From a candidate division WWE3 bacterium (GTDB taxonomy: Bacteria; Patescibacteriota; WWE3; UBA101185; UBA10185), in contig CAMDGN010000005.1 of the NCBI GenBank assembly GCA_945897985.1, forward strand, positions 1 through 38,613: a DNA stretch of 38,613 nucleotides, in the 5' to 3' direction. The position numbers were made by a program, and so were the translations under genes. Positions 1-7,873 of the stretch are shown piece after piece. The notes beneath the pieces were generated by a model, which had not been told where the DNA came from, searched no databases, and saw only the letters and a list, made by a program, of their open reading frames with translations. Within the stretch, counting starts at the first letter, position 1; each line of letters starts with the position of its first letter.

Positions 1-52
1 TGAATTAGACGGAAGAGCAATTTTTGTTTCTGAAGCTAAAGCTAGAGAATAA
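1..52 (+). CDS. 3' end of an RRM-type RNA-binding protein (partial)
   Basis: Frame 2 reads ...ELDGRAIFVSEAKARE* (stop 50-52), matching the C-terminus typical of small bacterial RRM proteins. Confidence 0.7.
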   Translation, partial: ELDGRAIFVSEAKARE

Positions 53-96
53 TTTATTTATAATAATTTGACCTAATAAGTTGAATTAAATGAATA

Positions 97-132
97 ATGG
101 CGGCGAAATTTAGAAATAAATTTCGCCGCCAT
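97..132. terminator. 16-bp perfect hairpin with GAAA loop between convergent genes
   Basis: atggcggcgaaattta-gaaa-taaatttcgccgccat. Confidence 0.75.
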
Positions 133-136
133 CTTG

Positions 137-524
137 TTATAGGTCAGGATTAAAAATATGAGGGGTTCTTGAACCTTTCTCCCATATTATTAGTTCCTCA
201 CACCCCGAACGACCCTGGCAAAGTGTATAGTCCCAGTTTTCCGGGATCTCTACTATTTCAAGGAAATCTATGTCCTTGACGTTGGCCCCAGGGAACCAAC
301 TCAGGATCTTTTCGGAAAAAAAACTATCTTTTTCCATGAGAAGATCGTGATCATCGCTTGCGCGTTCAATGGTCTCATTGTAAGAGGTCACCATCTGAAC
401 AATCCTAGAATCAGCCTCTATCCCCTTGTATTGGGGGTTAAGGGAGGCAAATCCTGTTGCTTCTGGGGTACTGATAAACCCCGGACTCAAGTGACATACC
501 ACTATGAATAAGATGCTCATTGTT
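137..524 (-). CDS. Hypothetical protein, hydrophobic N-terminus (possible signal peptide)
   Basis: ORF; the SD 'aaggagataaca' precedes the internal ATG (MSILFIVVCHLSPGF...) near 522, so the longer listed start is unlikely. Confidence 0.6.
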
Positions 525-589
525 ATCTCCTTAATATAAAAATCCTTATATAGTTTACAACTTTTCAACCAGTTGTCAAATATTATGGG

Positions 590-1624
590 TTATTTAAGAT
601 TATCTTTAAAAAATTTAACGGTTCGATCCATAGCTATATTAAAAGAGCTTCCTTCAATATTATGGTTTCCGTAGTTATACTCGTAAAACTCAAAATTTTT
701 ATTATTTTCTTTTAAAATTTGAGCTAAATCTCTAGAATACCCTATATTTACTACCGAATCATTGATTGCATGGTGGATCTGGAGAGGCATTTCCAAATAT
801 TTTATATTTTTGGTCAAGGATACTTCTGACCAATAAGTATTATTAAAATCAATTTCTTGATAGTTCTCACGTAATTTAGAGGTATTTTGAGAAGTATCTC
901 GGTTTGGATCGTTAATTACTGTTCCTGGCTGGGTTTGAATCGGCGAATAGCTATTATCCTGGATTCGATATTTTGCGAAATCTTCATAACTGAATACAGC
1001 TCCCGCCCATATAACGCCTGCTTTTACCTGGTTTGTAACAAGCATGGATCTTAAAACTAAATTTCCACTCATGCTGTGGCCCCAGAAACCTATTTTTTCA
1101 GGATTTACTTTGTCAAATTTTTGTAAGGATTTTAAAGCAGAGATTGCATCTTTAGTATAACTTGATGAAAAGTACGATCCAGAAGCTATTCCCTCTGACT
1201 GCCCGTTCCCTCTAAAATCTATTTTCAAAACAATAAAACCGTTTCTGGCCAAGTAATCTACATATGAGACATAGTTTGATTGGGTTGAATATTGTTTAGG
1301 AGGAATGTATCCATGGTTAAACACAATAGCTTGGAAACCACCTTCGGGTTTCTCCCCTTTCGGAACAGTTAATAGGGCATATATTTTATTTCCCTCGCTA
1401 AGATAAGAAACAAGAAATCTTTCATAATTAGAACCATCTACCAGCTTTTGTTCGATGCTGATGCCGTCAGAATCAATATTAATTGACCTTAGATATGGAA
1501 TGCTGATTGGTGATTGATATGAAGGTGAGGTCACTTCTTGGCTGATACTTACATTTTCAAGAGAAGTAAAACCCAAAATCGATAAAGCAACGCCTGTAAT
1601 CCAGATCCATAAATTTTTAAACAT
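590..1624 (-). CDS. Alpha/beta hydrolase, S9-like, secreted or membrane-anchored
   Basis: N-terminal hydrophobic segment, FNHGYIPP, DFRGNGQSEG, nucleophile elbow GHSMSGN, C-terminal GNHNIEG. Confidence 0.8.
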   Translation of the reverse strand: MFKNLWIWITGVALSILGFTSLENVSISQEVTSPSYQSPISIPYLRSINIDSDGISIEQKLVDGSNYERFLVSYLSEGNKIYALLTVPKGEKPEGGFQAIVFNHGYIPPKQYSTQSNYVSYVDYLARNGFIVLKIDFRGNGQSEGIASGSYFSSSYTKDAISALKSLQKFDKVNPEKIGFWGHSMSGNLVLRSMLVTNQVKAGVIWAGAVFSYEDFAKYRIQDNSYSPIQTQPGTVINDPNRDTSQNTSKLRENYQEIDFNNTYWSEVSLTKNIKYLEMPLQIHHAINDSVVNIGYSRDLAQILKENNKNFEFYEYNYGNHNIEGSSFNIAMDRTVKFFKDNLK

Positions 1625-1661
1625 AATTAAATACTAATATAAAAGAGCTTAAAAGAAGTTG

Positions 1662-1689
1662 TTGACTTAGTATTTAAAACAGGTATTAT
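1662..1689 (+). promoter_or_regulatory. Sigma70-like promoter TTGACT-16-TATTAT
   Basis: TTGACT 1662-1667 and TATTAT 1684-1689. Confidence 0.55.
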
Positions 1690-1695
1690 TCACTT

Positions 1696-1775
1696 GTTAC
1701 TGAAATTGTAATTTATTACTTTTTTAGTAACACCTGAAACGCCGTCTGATCGCAAGTGAAGACGGCGTTTCTTAT
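1696..1775 (+). ncRNA. Candidate small structured RNA ending in an intrinsic-terminator-like hairpin
   Basis: Promoter just upstream; 5' stem GTTACT...AGTAAC (1696-1731) enclosing GTAAT-tt-ATTAC; then aaacgccgtct...agacggcgttt plus T-rich tail; no ORF. Confidence 0.4.
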
Positions 1776-1804
1776 TTATACATACTCTTTGATAAAATAG
1801 CTTC

Positions 1805-2100
1805 ATGATTATAGGAACCGGAATTTACAAACAGTTTATCGGATCTCCGGTACTTGAAAACATATCCTTTAAGCTTGGTAATAATAAAAAAATTGCTTTG
1901 GTAGGTAAAAACGGATGTGGAAAATCTACCCTATTTAATATAATTGCTGGGATTCTCGGCCCCATTCGGGCCATATTGAGCAGTCGCTAAGAGAGTACAA
2001 AGGGACATTATTTTTAATTTCTCACGATAGATATTTTGTTGAATCTATACTTCCAACTTCAGTTCTTTATCTAAAAAATGGTCAAATCAGTCAGTTATAG
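1805..2100 (+). pseudogene. Internally deleted ABC-F ATPase remnant
   Basis: 61-aa ORF has the N-terminus with Walker A GKNGCGKST; a second frame continues HIEQSLREYKGTLFLISHDRYFVESILPTSVLYLKNGQISQL* (1972-2100), an ABC-F C-terminal H-loop segment; everything between is missing. Confidence 0.75.
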
Positions 2101-2518
2101 TTTTCTTGTACTTGATAGTTATTAAAGCTAGAAGATAGATAGAGGCTCCATAAAAACACGGAGTTGTGAATACGTTATCAGTTATGATTCCAGCACATGA
2201 AGTTTTAATACCTGTAGTTGCATAGAATTTATAAACCTCGTATCCAAAATTTGACCAAGCAAAGATAGTGCCCCCAATAATCAAGAAATACAAAGGTTTT
2301 TCCATTTTTTTAATTGAAAGTATTAAGGCAATAACAAAAGCAATGGCACCATAAAAACAAGGTGTGGTGACCGGGTTAGGTATTGAACAATTCTCAATTC
2401 TAAAAATAGTGCCGTAAATTCTTTGAAATCTGTAAAAATCATTAAATACTGTATACCAAGCAAAAATAGTACCCCCGGTAAGGATAATTGTTAGGAGATT
2501 TTGTAATTTATTTTTCAT
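2087..2518 (-). CDS. Small 4-TM membrane protein with internal duplication
   Basis: Two copies of GGTIFAW...Y.F...(S/T)C...TTPCFYGA...ALI. Confidence 0.7.
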   Translation of the reverse strand: MKNKLQNLLTIILTGGTIFAWYTVFNDFYRFQRIYGTIFRIENCSIPNPVTTPCFYGAIAFVIALILSIKKMEKPLYFLIIGGTIFAWSNFGYEVYKFYATTGIKTSCAGIITDNVFTTPCFYGASIYLLALITIKYKKTITD

Positions 2519-2587
2519 AACTAAATACTACACCTCAGGGCATTAAATTATAGAAGAATCAGTCTAAATGTACTATAATGCACCCAT

Positions 2588-4066
2588 ATGGATAATAAAG
2601 GATTAAACACACTAACAAATAGAGACTATTTCAAGGGAGACGTTAAAATTATTAGAAAAGCTAAGCCAGGCCCAGTGGTCTTCATTGTAACCAATGGTTT
2701 AGGTGCAATTGAAGCTGTTATTAAAGACTCAGATTTTAATGTTGGTGATGTAGTTTATATTGAAGGACAAGTTAACGAACATAAAGGAAGAACCCAAGTT
2801 GAACTTAAAGTTATTAAAAAATCAGATACAGATTTCGATACAATAATGTTTGACAGATCAAAACCTATTAGAACTGAAACATCAATCAAATCACAAAGAT
2901 ACGACATCATGAAAGATACCATGGTCGAGATCGCTACAAGAATCAGAATGGCAATCCTAAAGGGACAACCAATCATGATCAGACATCACAACGATTCTGA
3001 CGGATTCATCTCAGGCATGTCTCTTGAATTCTCTATTCTTTCTTTCATGAAAGATCAAGGAATTGACCCTAAATTTTTATTATTCAGAAGCCCATCAAAA
3101 GCTCCTTTTTATACATCTGGTGATGTATTAAGAGATTTAACTTTATCTAAGAGATTCATTGAAGAAGAAAATTCAGATGTAAAACCTTTAGTTATTGTTG
3201 CTGACAATGGCTCAACACCCGAAGATGCTTTTGGTTTAGCTATTCTTAAAACTCTAGGTTATGACGCGATTGTTATCGATCACCACAATCCTGTTGTGAT
3301 TGATGAAAACGGTGTAACTTCTGTTGATAAATACCTTATCGGACACTTAAACCCTTATAAGCTTAAGCTTGATTCAAAAACTTCTGCAGGTCAGCTTTGT
3401 TATGAAATCGGAAGAATGGTTTCTGAGAAATTTGAACTAAACTTAATGCCTGCGGTTGCTGGTATTTCTGATAGATGTGATATTCAAGAAACTCAAGACT
3501 ATATTGATTTAACAGGTAAAACTAGAGAAGAACTTGCGATGATTGGTACTGCAATTGACTACATGTCCTATCAATTAAAGCACGACGCCGGAAAAGGTGT
3601 GTTCAATTTGGTTTTCCAAGATCAAAATTTTGTCAAACTTGTTAATGACGAGGTTAGAGTTGGATTTGAATCTCAACTTCAATGCTCACTTCCATATTTA
3701 AAATCTCAAGAAATCAATGGAGTTAACTTCTCCTACATCGATCTTGCGAAATACACTATGAGGTTTACTTTCCCAGCTCCAGGCGCAGTTCTTTCAAGAA
3801 TTCATGAAATTGCAGCTGCAGAGCATTCTACTGTACCTTCATTAACTGTCGGTATGATCGAGGATATGTTTATTATCAGAGCAAATAAACCTGTTTTACC
3901 AGTTCAAAAAATTATTGACTCACTACAAGCTAAATTCCCAACTGCAAATGTTGATGGCGGAGGTCACGAAATGGCCGGAGCTATCAGATTTGTTTCAGCT
4001 CACAGGGATGAACTACTTGAAGAAATCAAAAATATTTTGAAAAACCAAGTAACAACAATCGCTTAA
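2588..4066 (+). CDS. DHH/DHHA1-family phosphoesterase (archaeal RecJ-like) with N-terminal OB-fold
   Basis: HHNDSDGF, VADNGS, VIDHHNP, C-terminal GGGHEMAGA; OB-like N-terminus ...GDVVYIEGQVNEHKGRTQVEL. Confidence 0.8.
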   Translation: MDNKGLNTLTNRDYFKGDVKIIRKAKPGPVVFIVTNGLGAIEAVIKDSDFNVGDVVYIEGQVNEHKGRTQVELKVIKKSDTDFDTIMFDRSKPIRTETSIKSQRYDIMKDTMVEIATRIRMAILKGQPIMIRHHNDSDGFISGMSLEFSILSFMKDQGIDPKFLLFRSPSKAPFYTSGDVLRDLTLSKRFIEEENSDVKPLVIVADNGSTPEDAFGLAILKTLGYDAIVIDHHNPVVIDENGVTSVDKYLIGHLNPYKLKLDSKTSAGQLCYEIGRMVSEKFELNLMPAVAGISDRCDIQETQDYIDLTGKTREELAMIGTAIDYMSYQLKHDAGKGVFNLVFQDQNFVKLVNDEVRVGFESQLQCSLPYLKSQEINGVNFSYIDLAKYTMRFTFPAPGAVLSRIHEIAAAEHSTVPSLTVGMIEDMFIIRANKPVLPVQKIIDSLQAKFPTANVDGGGHEMAGAIRFVSAHRDELLEEIKNILKNQVTTIA

Positions 4067-4077
4067 TTTAGCTAAAT

Positions 4078-4473
4078 CTATCTATTAATGTAAGTTATGG
4101 TTAATTGCAATACTGTTGCAAATGATACCCATAATAAATATGGGATATTCAAATAAACAACTGCTTTATAATACGGCCAAATAACTACAAACATCCAAAT
4201 TATAGTGATCAGGATAAGTAAAATATCAATTGCTGCTAAATTAAAGTTTCTTATTCCAAATTGAAAATAAGTAAATGCAAAATTAAAAACCAAGTTTAGT
4301 ATGAATGGAAGAACTACAATCGCTGGGATTTTTTTATTCAGGGCTTGATAGAAGACAAACCCAAAGGTACTAAAAATAATTGTATAAAGAATCGACCAAA
4401 CTGGTCCAAACAGCCAACTAGGTGGCGCCCAGGTTGGTTTTAAATAGTCTTCGTATTTTAAGTAATTTTCCAT
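4078..4473 (-). CDS. tspO: TspO/MBR family tryptophan-rich sensory protein
   Basis: PTWAPPSWLFGPVWSILYT, five TM segments; ATG at 4471-4473 preferred to the GTG at 4488 because a TATATT box sits 6 nt upstream. Confidence 0.8.
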   Translation of the reverse strand: MENYLKYEDYLKPTWAPPSWLFGPVWSILYTIIFSTFGFVFYQALNKKIPAIVVLPFILNLVFNFAFTYFQFGIRNFNLAAIDILLILITIIWMFVVIWPYYKAVVYLNIPYLLWVSFATVLQLTITYINR

Positions 4474-4515
4474 ATACTTAATATACACCTATCACTTCAT
4501 TTGTTATATTGTGTT

Positions 4516-4761
4516 ATGTTTTATGTTTATATTGTTGAGTGTGTTGATAAAACTTTATATTGCGGATATACCAATAACCTTGAAGCTAGGATTAACGAGC
4601 ATAACAATGGAAAAAACGGCGCCAAATACACTAAAACAAGAAGACCTGTTCATTTGGTATTTTCTGAAAATTTCGAATCTAAATCTAGCGCCATGAAAAG
4701 AGAATACGAAATTAAACAATTATCCAAACTTCAGAAAATAAATCTAATTAACTTACAATAA
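4516..4761 (+). CDS. GIY-YIG nuclease superfamily protein (UPF0213/YhbQ-like)
   Basis: MFYVYIVECVDKTLYCGYTNNLEARINEHN...GAKYTKTRRPVHLV. Confidence 0.85.
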   Translation: MFYVYIVECVDKTLYCGYTNNLEARINEHNNGKNGAKYTKTRRPVHLVFSENFESKSSAMKREYEIKQLSKLQKINLINLQ

Positions 4762-5704
4762 ATACACCACTATACATTCCCATACTACATGAGAAATTTA
4801 TATAACCTTCTTGAATTGGAGTGAACTCAATTATATTTTCCCCCTTTTTCAAAAGTTTATTAATTTTGAGTTCTTTTGAATACAAACTAGCAGCACACGA
4901 TCGCTGATCTATTGAATTTACAATCCATCTTACTGGAACACCTTTTTTTAGATTGATCTTATTTGGTGTGTATCCCGAAATTCCTTGATCCATTCTGATA
5001 ATTTGTACCCCATTAGTTACTTCTAGACTACTACCTAAGACTTTTTCTTCATTCTTAGGCTGAGACAAGATCTCAAATCCCGAACGGATGTTAATTAAAG
5101 CTAAGATAATAATTGAAACTGCCACTACTTTTGAAAATAGTTGTGATTTTAGTGTTGAAATCAAGGATCCTAGCCCCAATAAACCAGGAATTGTTCCTAA
5201 TGAGAATACAAACATTGTCACTGCTCCAGTTTGAAAACTTCCTGAGGCGATTGCAAATAACTGTACAGTTTGAGCAAATCCGCACGGAATCAAAAAGCTC
5301 AAAAAACCAAGAATAGCTGGCTTTATATTCTTGTTTGATTCAAGGATTTTATCTAATTTTAATTTATTCAATATTTTGGGAGAAATCGAGAAATTATAAT
5401 TACTTAGAAATTTAAAAACATCTAAGGATTTAAGACCAAATAACAAGGTCAAAACGCCAATACCTAAAATAATATAAGCATTAAGAGTTTGATTAACTTG
5501 AAAAACAGAGCCGACAAGTCCTAAAATACCTCCCAAAATAGTAAAAGAAACAACTCTTGAGAGATTAAAGTAAATATGCGATTTTATATTTTTATCCAGC
5601 GAAAGAATCACGGAACTGAGAGTTGAGGTACAGGATGAAACACTAGCAATAACTCCAACCATAAATACCGCAGATAGGCTGCTTAGATTTGAATAATCAA
5701 TCAT
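4748..5704 (-). CDS. TauE/SafE (DsbD/CcdA-like) membrane protein with C-terminal cupredoxin-like domain
   Basis: Six TM-like segments, N-terminal SSCTSTL; C-terminal GYTPNKINLKKGVPVRW...FTPIQEGYINFSCSMGMYSGVFIV. Confidence 0.75.
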   Translation of the reverse strand: MIDYSNLSSLSAVFMVGVIASVSSCTSTLSSVILSLDKNIKSHIYFNLSRVVSFTILGGILGLVGSVFQVNQTLNAYIILGIGVLTLLFGLKSLDVFKFLSNYNFSISPKILNKLKLDKILESNKNIKPAILGFLSFLIPCGFAQTVQLFAIASGSFQTGAVTMFVFSLGTIPGLLGLGSLISTLKSQLFSKVVAVSIIILALINIRSGFEILSQPKNEEKVLGSSLEVTNGVQIIRMDQGISGYTPNKINLKKGVPVRWIVNSIDQRSCAASLYSKELKINKLLKKGENIIEFTPIQEGYINFSCSMGMYSGVFIVS

Positions 5705-5738
5705 ATCTAATTATACCCCTGCTATAATTATTTAATAT

Positions 5739-6755
5739 ATGGATGAAATCAATAAAGATTATAAAGAAAATTATGCTGTTGATGTTCTAACTGGGGTTAG
5801 ACCGACTGGAAATCTTACAATTGCCAATTACCTTGGTGCTATAAAACCACTTACTGAACTTCAAGCTCAAGGATTAAAAACAGTTATTTTTGTGGCCGAC
5901 ATGCACGGATTAACAGATAACGAGCCTAAAATTGTTAAATCCAATATTAAGGAAATCATTGCTGATTATCTTGGTCTTGGTATTGACCCTAAAAAGATTT
6001 TTATTTATGTTCAATCCGATATTTCAACCGAACTTTTAGAACTTACTATGCTTCTCCTTAGACACATAACAGTAGCCGAGTTGCTAAGAATTCCAACACT
6101 TAAAGATAAGTTAAAGCAAAATCAAACTCCCGAAAATGCTAATACCCTACTCGCAATCTACCCAGTTCTAATGGCTGCAGATATTTTGATTCAAAGATCA
6201 AAGTTTATTCCGGTTGGAGAAGATCAAAAGTCCCATATTGAAGTTACAAAACTTTTAGCAAGACGATTTAACTCCAAATATGGAAATACTCTTCCTGTAC
6301 CAGAAATGCAACTTATCAAACCTTTAAAAATTCTTGGTTTAAAGGGATTAGGAAAAATGAGCAAGTCGGATCCAGATAACGCAATCTTTTTAACTGACTC
6401 ACCTGAAATTGTTGCCAAAAAAATTAAAGGGGCAGAAACTGCCAACCCGGGAGAAATGACTCCAATTCTTGAGAGTCATTTTTTACTAGCTCGAGAACTG
6501 TGTAAAAGTGATGAAGAGTTTGAAAAAAACAAACAATTTGAAATAGATCACTTACTTGGAAAAAAAGTTATGGGTGAGTTTAAAGGCTTTCTTGAAATGC
6601 TAGTTGTTAACTTTCTATCAGAATTTCAAGATAAAAGATCTGAGGTATTAAAACAAGAAAATCTTATTGAAGAGATAATTCAACAAGGCAAGAACTTCGC
6701 ATCAAAAAATGCGAAGGATACCTTAGAGCAGATTAGATTTTCACTTAATAAATAA
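5739..6755 (+). CDS. trpS: Tryptophanyl-tRNA synthetase
   Basis: GVRPTGNLTIANYLGA (HIGH region), VGEDQKSHIE, GKMSKSDPDNAIFL (KMSKS). Confidence 0.95.
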   Translation: MDEINKDYKENYAVDVLTGVRPTGNLTIANYLGAIKPLTELQAQGLKTVIFVADMHGLTDNEPKIVKSNIKEIIADYLGLGIDPKKIFIYVQSDISTELLELTMLLLRHITVAELLRIPTLKDKLKQNQTPENANTLLAIYPVLMAADILIQRSKFIPVGEDQKSHIEVTKLLARRFNSKYGNTLPVPEMQLIKPLKILGLKGLGKMSKSDPDNAIFLTDSPEIVAKKIKGAETANPGEMTPILESHFLLARELCKSDEEFEKNKQFEIDHLLGKKVMGEFKGFLEMLVVNFLSEFQDKRSEVLKQENLIEEIIQQGKNFASKNAKDTLEQIRFSLNK

Positions 6756-6758
6756 ATA

Positions 6759-7001
6759 TTAGTTAGGCCAGACTTGCTCACCTGTTGTAGCATCGGTCAG
6801 GATAATTGCTTTAACAGGGCAAGATTGTGCTGCCATCATTATAATTTCAGCAGTTTCGTTTGCTCCCTCGATGACTACTGCTTTTCTTTCGTCATCTAAT
6901 TGAAAAACAGTTGGAGCAAATGCGACACAAGAAGCTGCACCAATACAAGTATCTCTAAGAACTTTTACTTTTAAATTACCAATTTGTACTTCTTTGTCCA
7001 T
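6759..7001 (-). CDS. Single-cluster ferredoxin
   Basis: KVLRDTCIGAASCVAFAPTVFQLDD...AAQSCPVKAI; likely start MDKEVQIG with SD-like aaagg, rather than the longer listed ORF. Confidence 0.85.
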   Translation of the reverse strand: MDKEVQIGNLKVKVLRDTCIGAASCVAFAPTVFQLDDERKAVVIEGANETAEIIMMAAQSCPVKAIILTDATTGEQVWPN

Positions 7002-7014
7002 AAAATACCTTTCT

Positions 7015-7872
7015 TTATAAATACTTATTAAATACATTATCCATGTTTTTTCGATCAAGGGGTATATCAATTAAAGGTTTACTTTCTAATTGAACATAAT
7101 GAGACTCAAGAGTTGGCTTCTCTTCAATATAAAAAATACCAAGGGGAATCTTTTTTTCACCAAATTCATGTGCTCTTTCAAAAGCTTTAGTTTTATTTTT
7201 AGGATCGTAGGAATCCTCTAAATAATAAACATTATCTTGATAAAATTGATGCGTTAGAATTTTATTATAAGTTTCACATGGCTGCAGGATATCAATAATT
7301 GCAAAACCTTTATGTTCGTTGGCTTTTTTTATTATTTCAGTTAATTGTTTAACATCGGAGCCATACGCTCTAGCTACAAATGTAGCACCAGACGCTATTG
7401 CCATAACGAGAGGATTAATTGGATTATCTGGATTTCCGGTTGGTGTTGATTTAGTTTTAACTTCGTGTTCAGTTAGTGGTGAGGCTTGGCCTGTTGTTAA
7501 TGCGTAAAGCCCGTTATCGTGAAGCATGATTGTAATGTCATGGTTTCTTCTTGCTGCATGTATAAAGTGATTGCCACCTTCTCCAAAACAATCGCCATCA
7601 CCAGTAAAAACAAAAACGTTTAATCTAGTATTTGCAAGTTTCACCCCACTAGCCAGTGGAAGAGGTCTTCCATGTAAGCCTTCAAATGAGGTTAGTTTAG
7701 TGAAATTTACTAAGTGCCCGTGACACCCAATTCCTGCAATAATTGAAGTGTTGGTGTTATCCCAGCCATTTTCAATCGCAGCATTTTTAAACGATAACCA
7801 GATAGTGAAATTTCCACAACCTGGGCACCAGTTTGGCATGATAGGAGTTGCTAGATCGGCCATTGTTGTCAT
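7015..7872 (-). CDS. 2-oxoacid:ferredoxin oxidoreductase, beta (TPP-binding) subunit
   Basis: NWCPGCGNF, GIGCHGH, TGDGDCFGEGGNHFIHAARRN, NGLYALTTGQASPLT. Confidence 0.93.
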   Translation of the reverse strand: MTTMADLATPIMPNWCPGCGNFTIWLSFKNAAIENGWDNTNTSIIAGIGCHGHLVNFTKLTSFEGLHGRPLPLASGVKLANTRLNVFVFTGDGDCFGEGGNHFIHAARRNHDITIMLHDNGLYALTTGQASPLTEHEVKTKSTPTGNPDNPINPLVMAIASGATFVARAYGSDVKQLTEIIKKANEHKGFAIIDILQPCETYNKILTHQFYQDNVYYLEDSYDPKNKTKAFERAHEFGEKKIPLGIFYIEEKPTLESHYVQLESKPLIDIPLDRKNMDNVFNKYL

Positions 7873-7873
7873 G

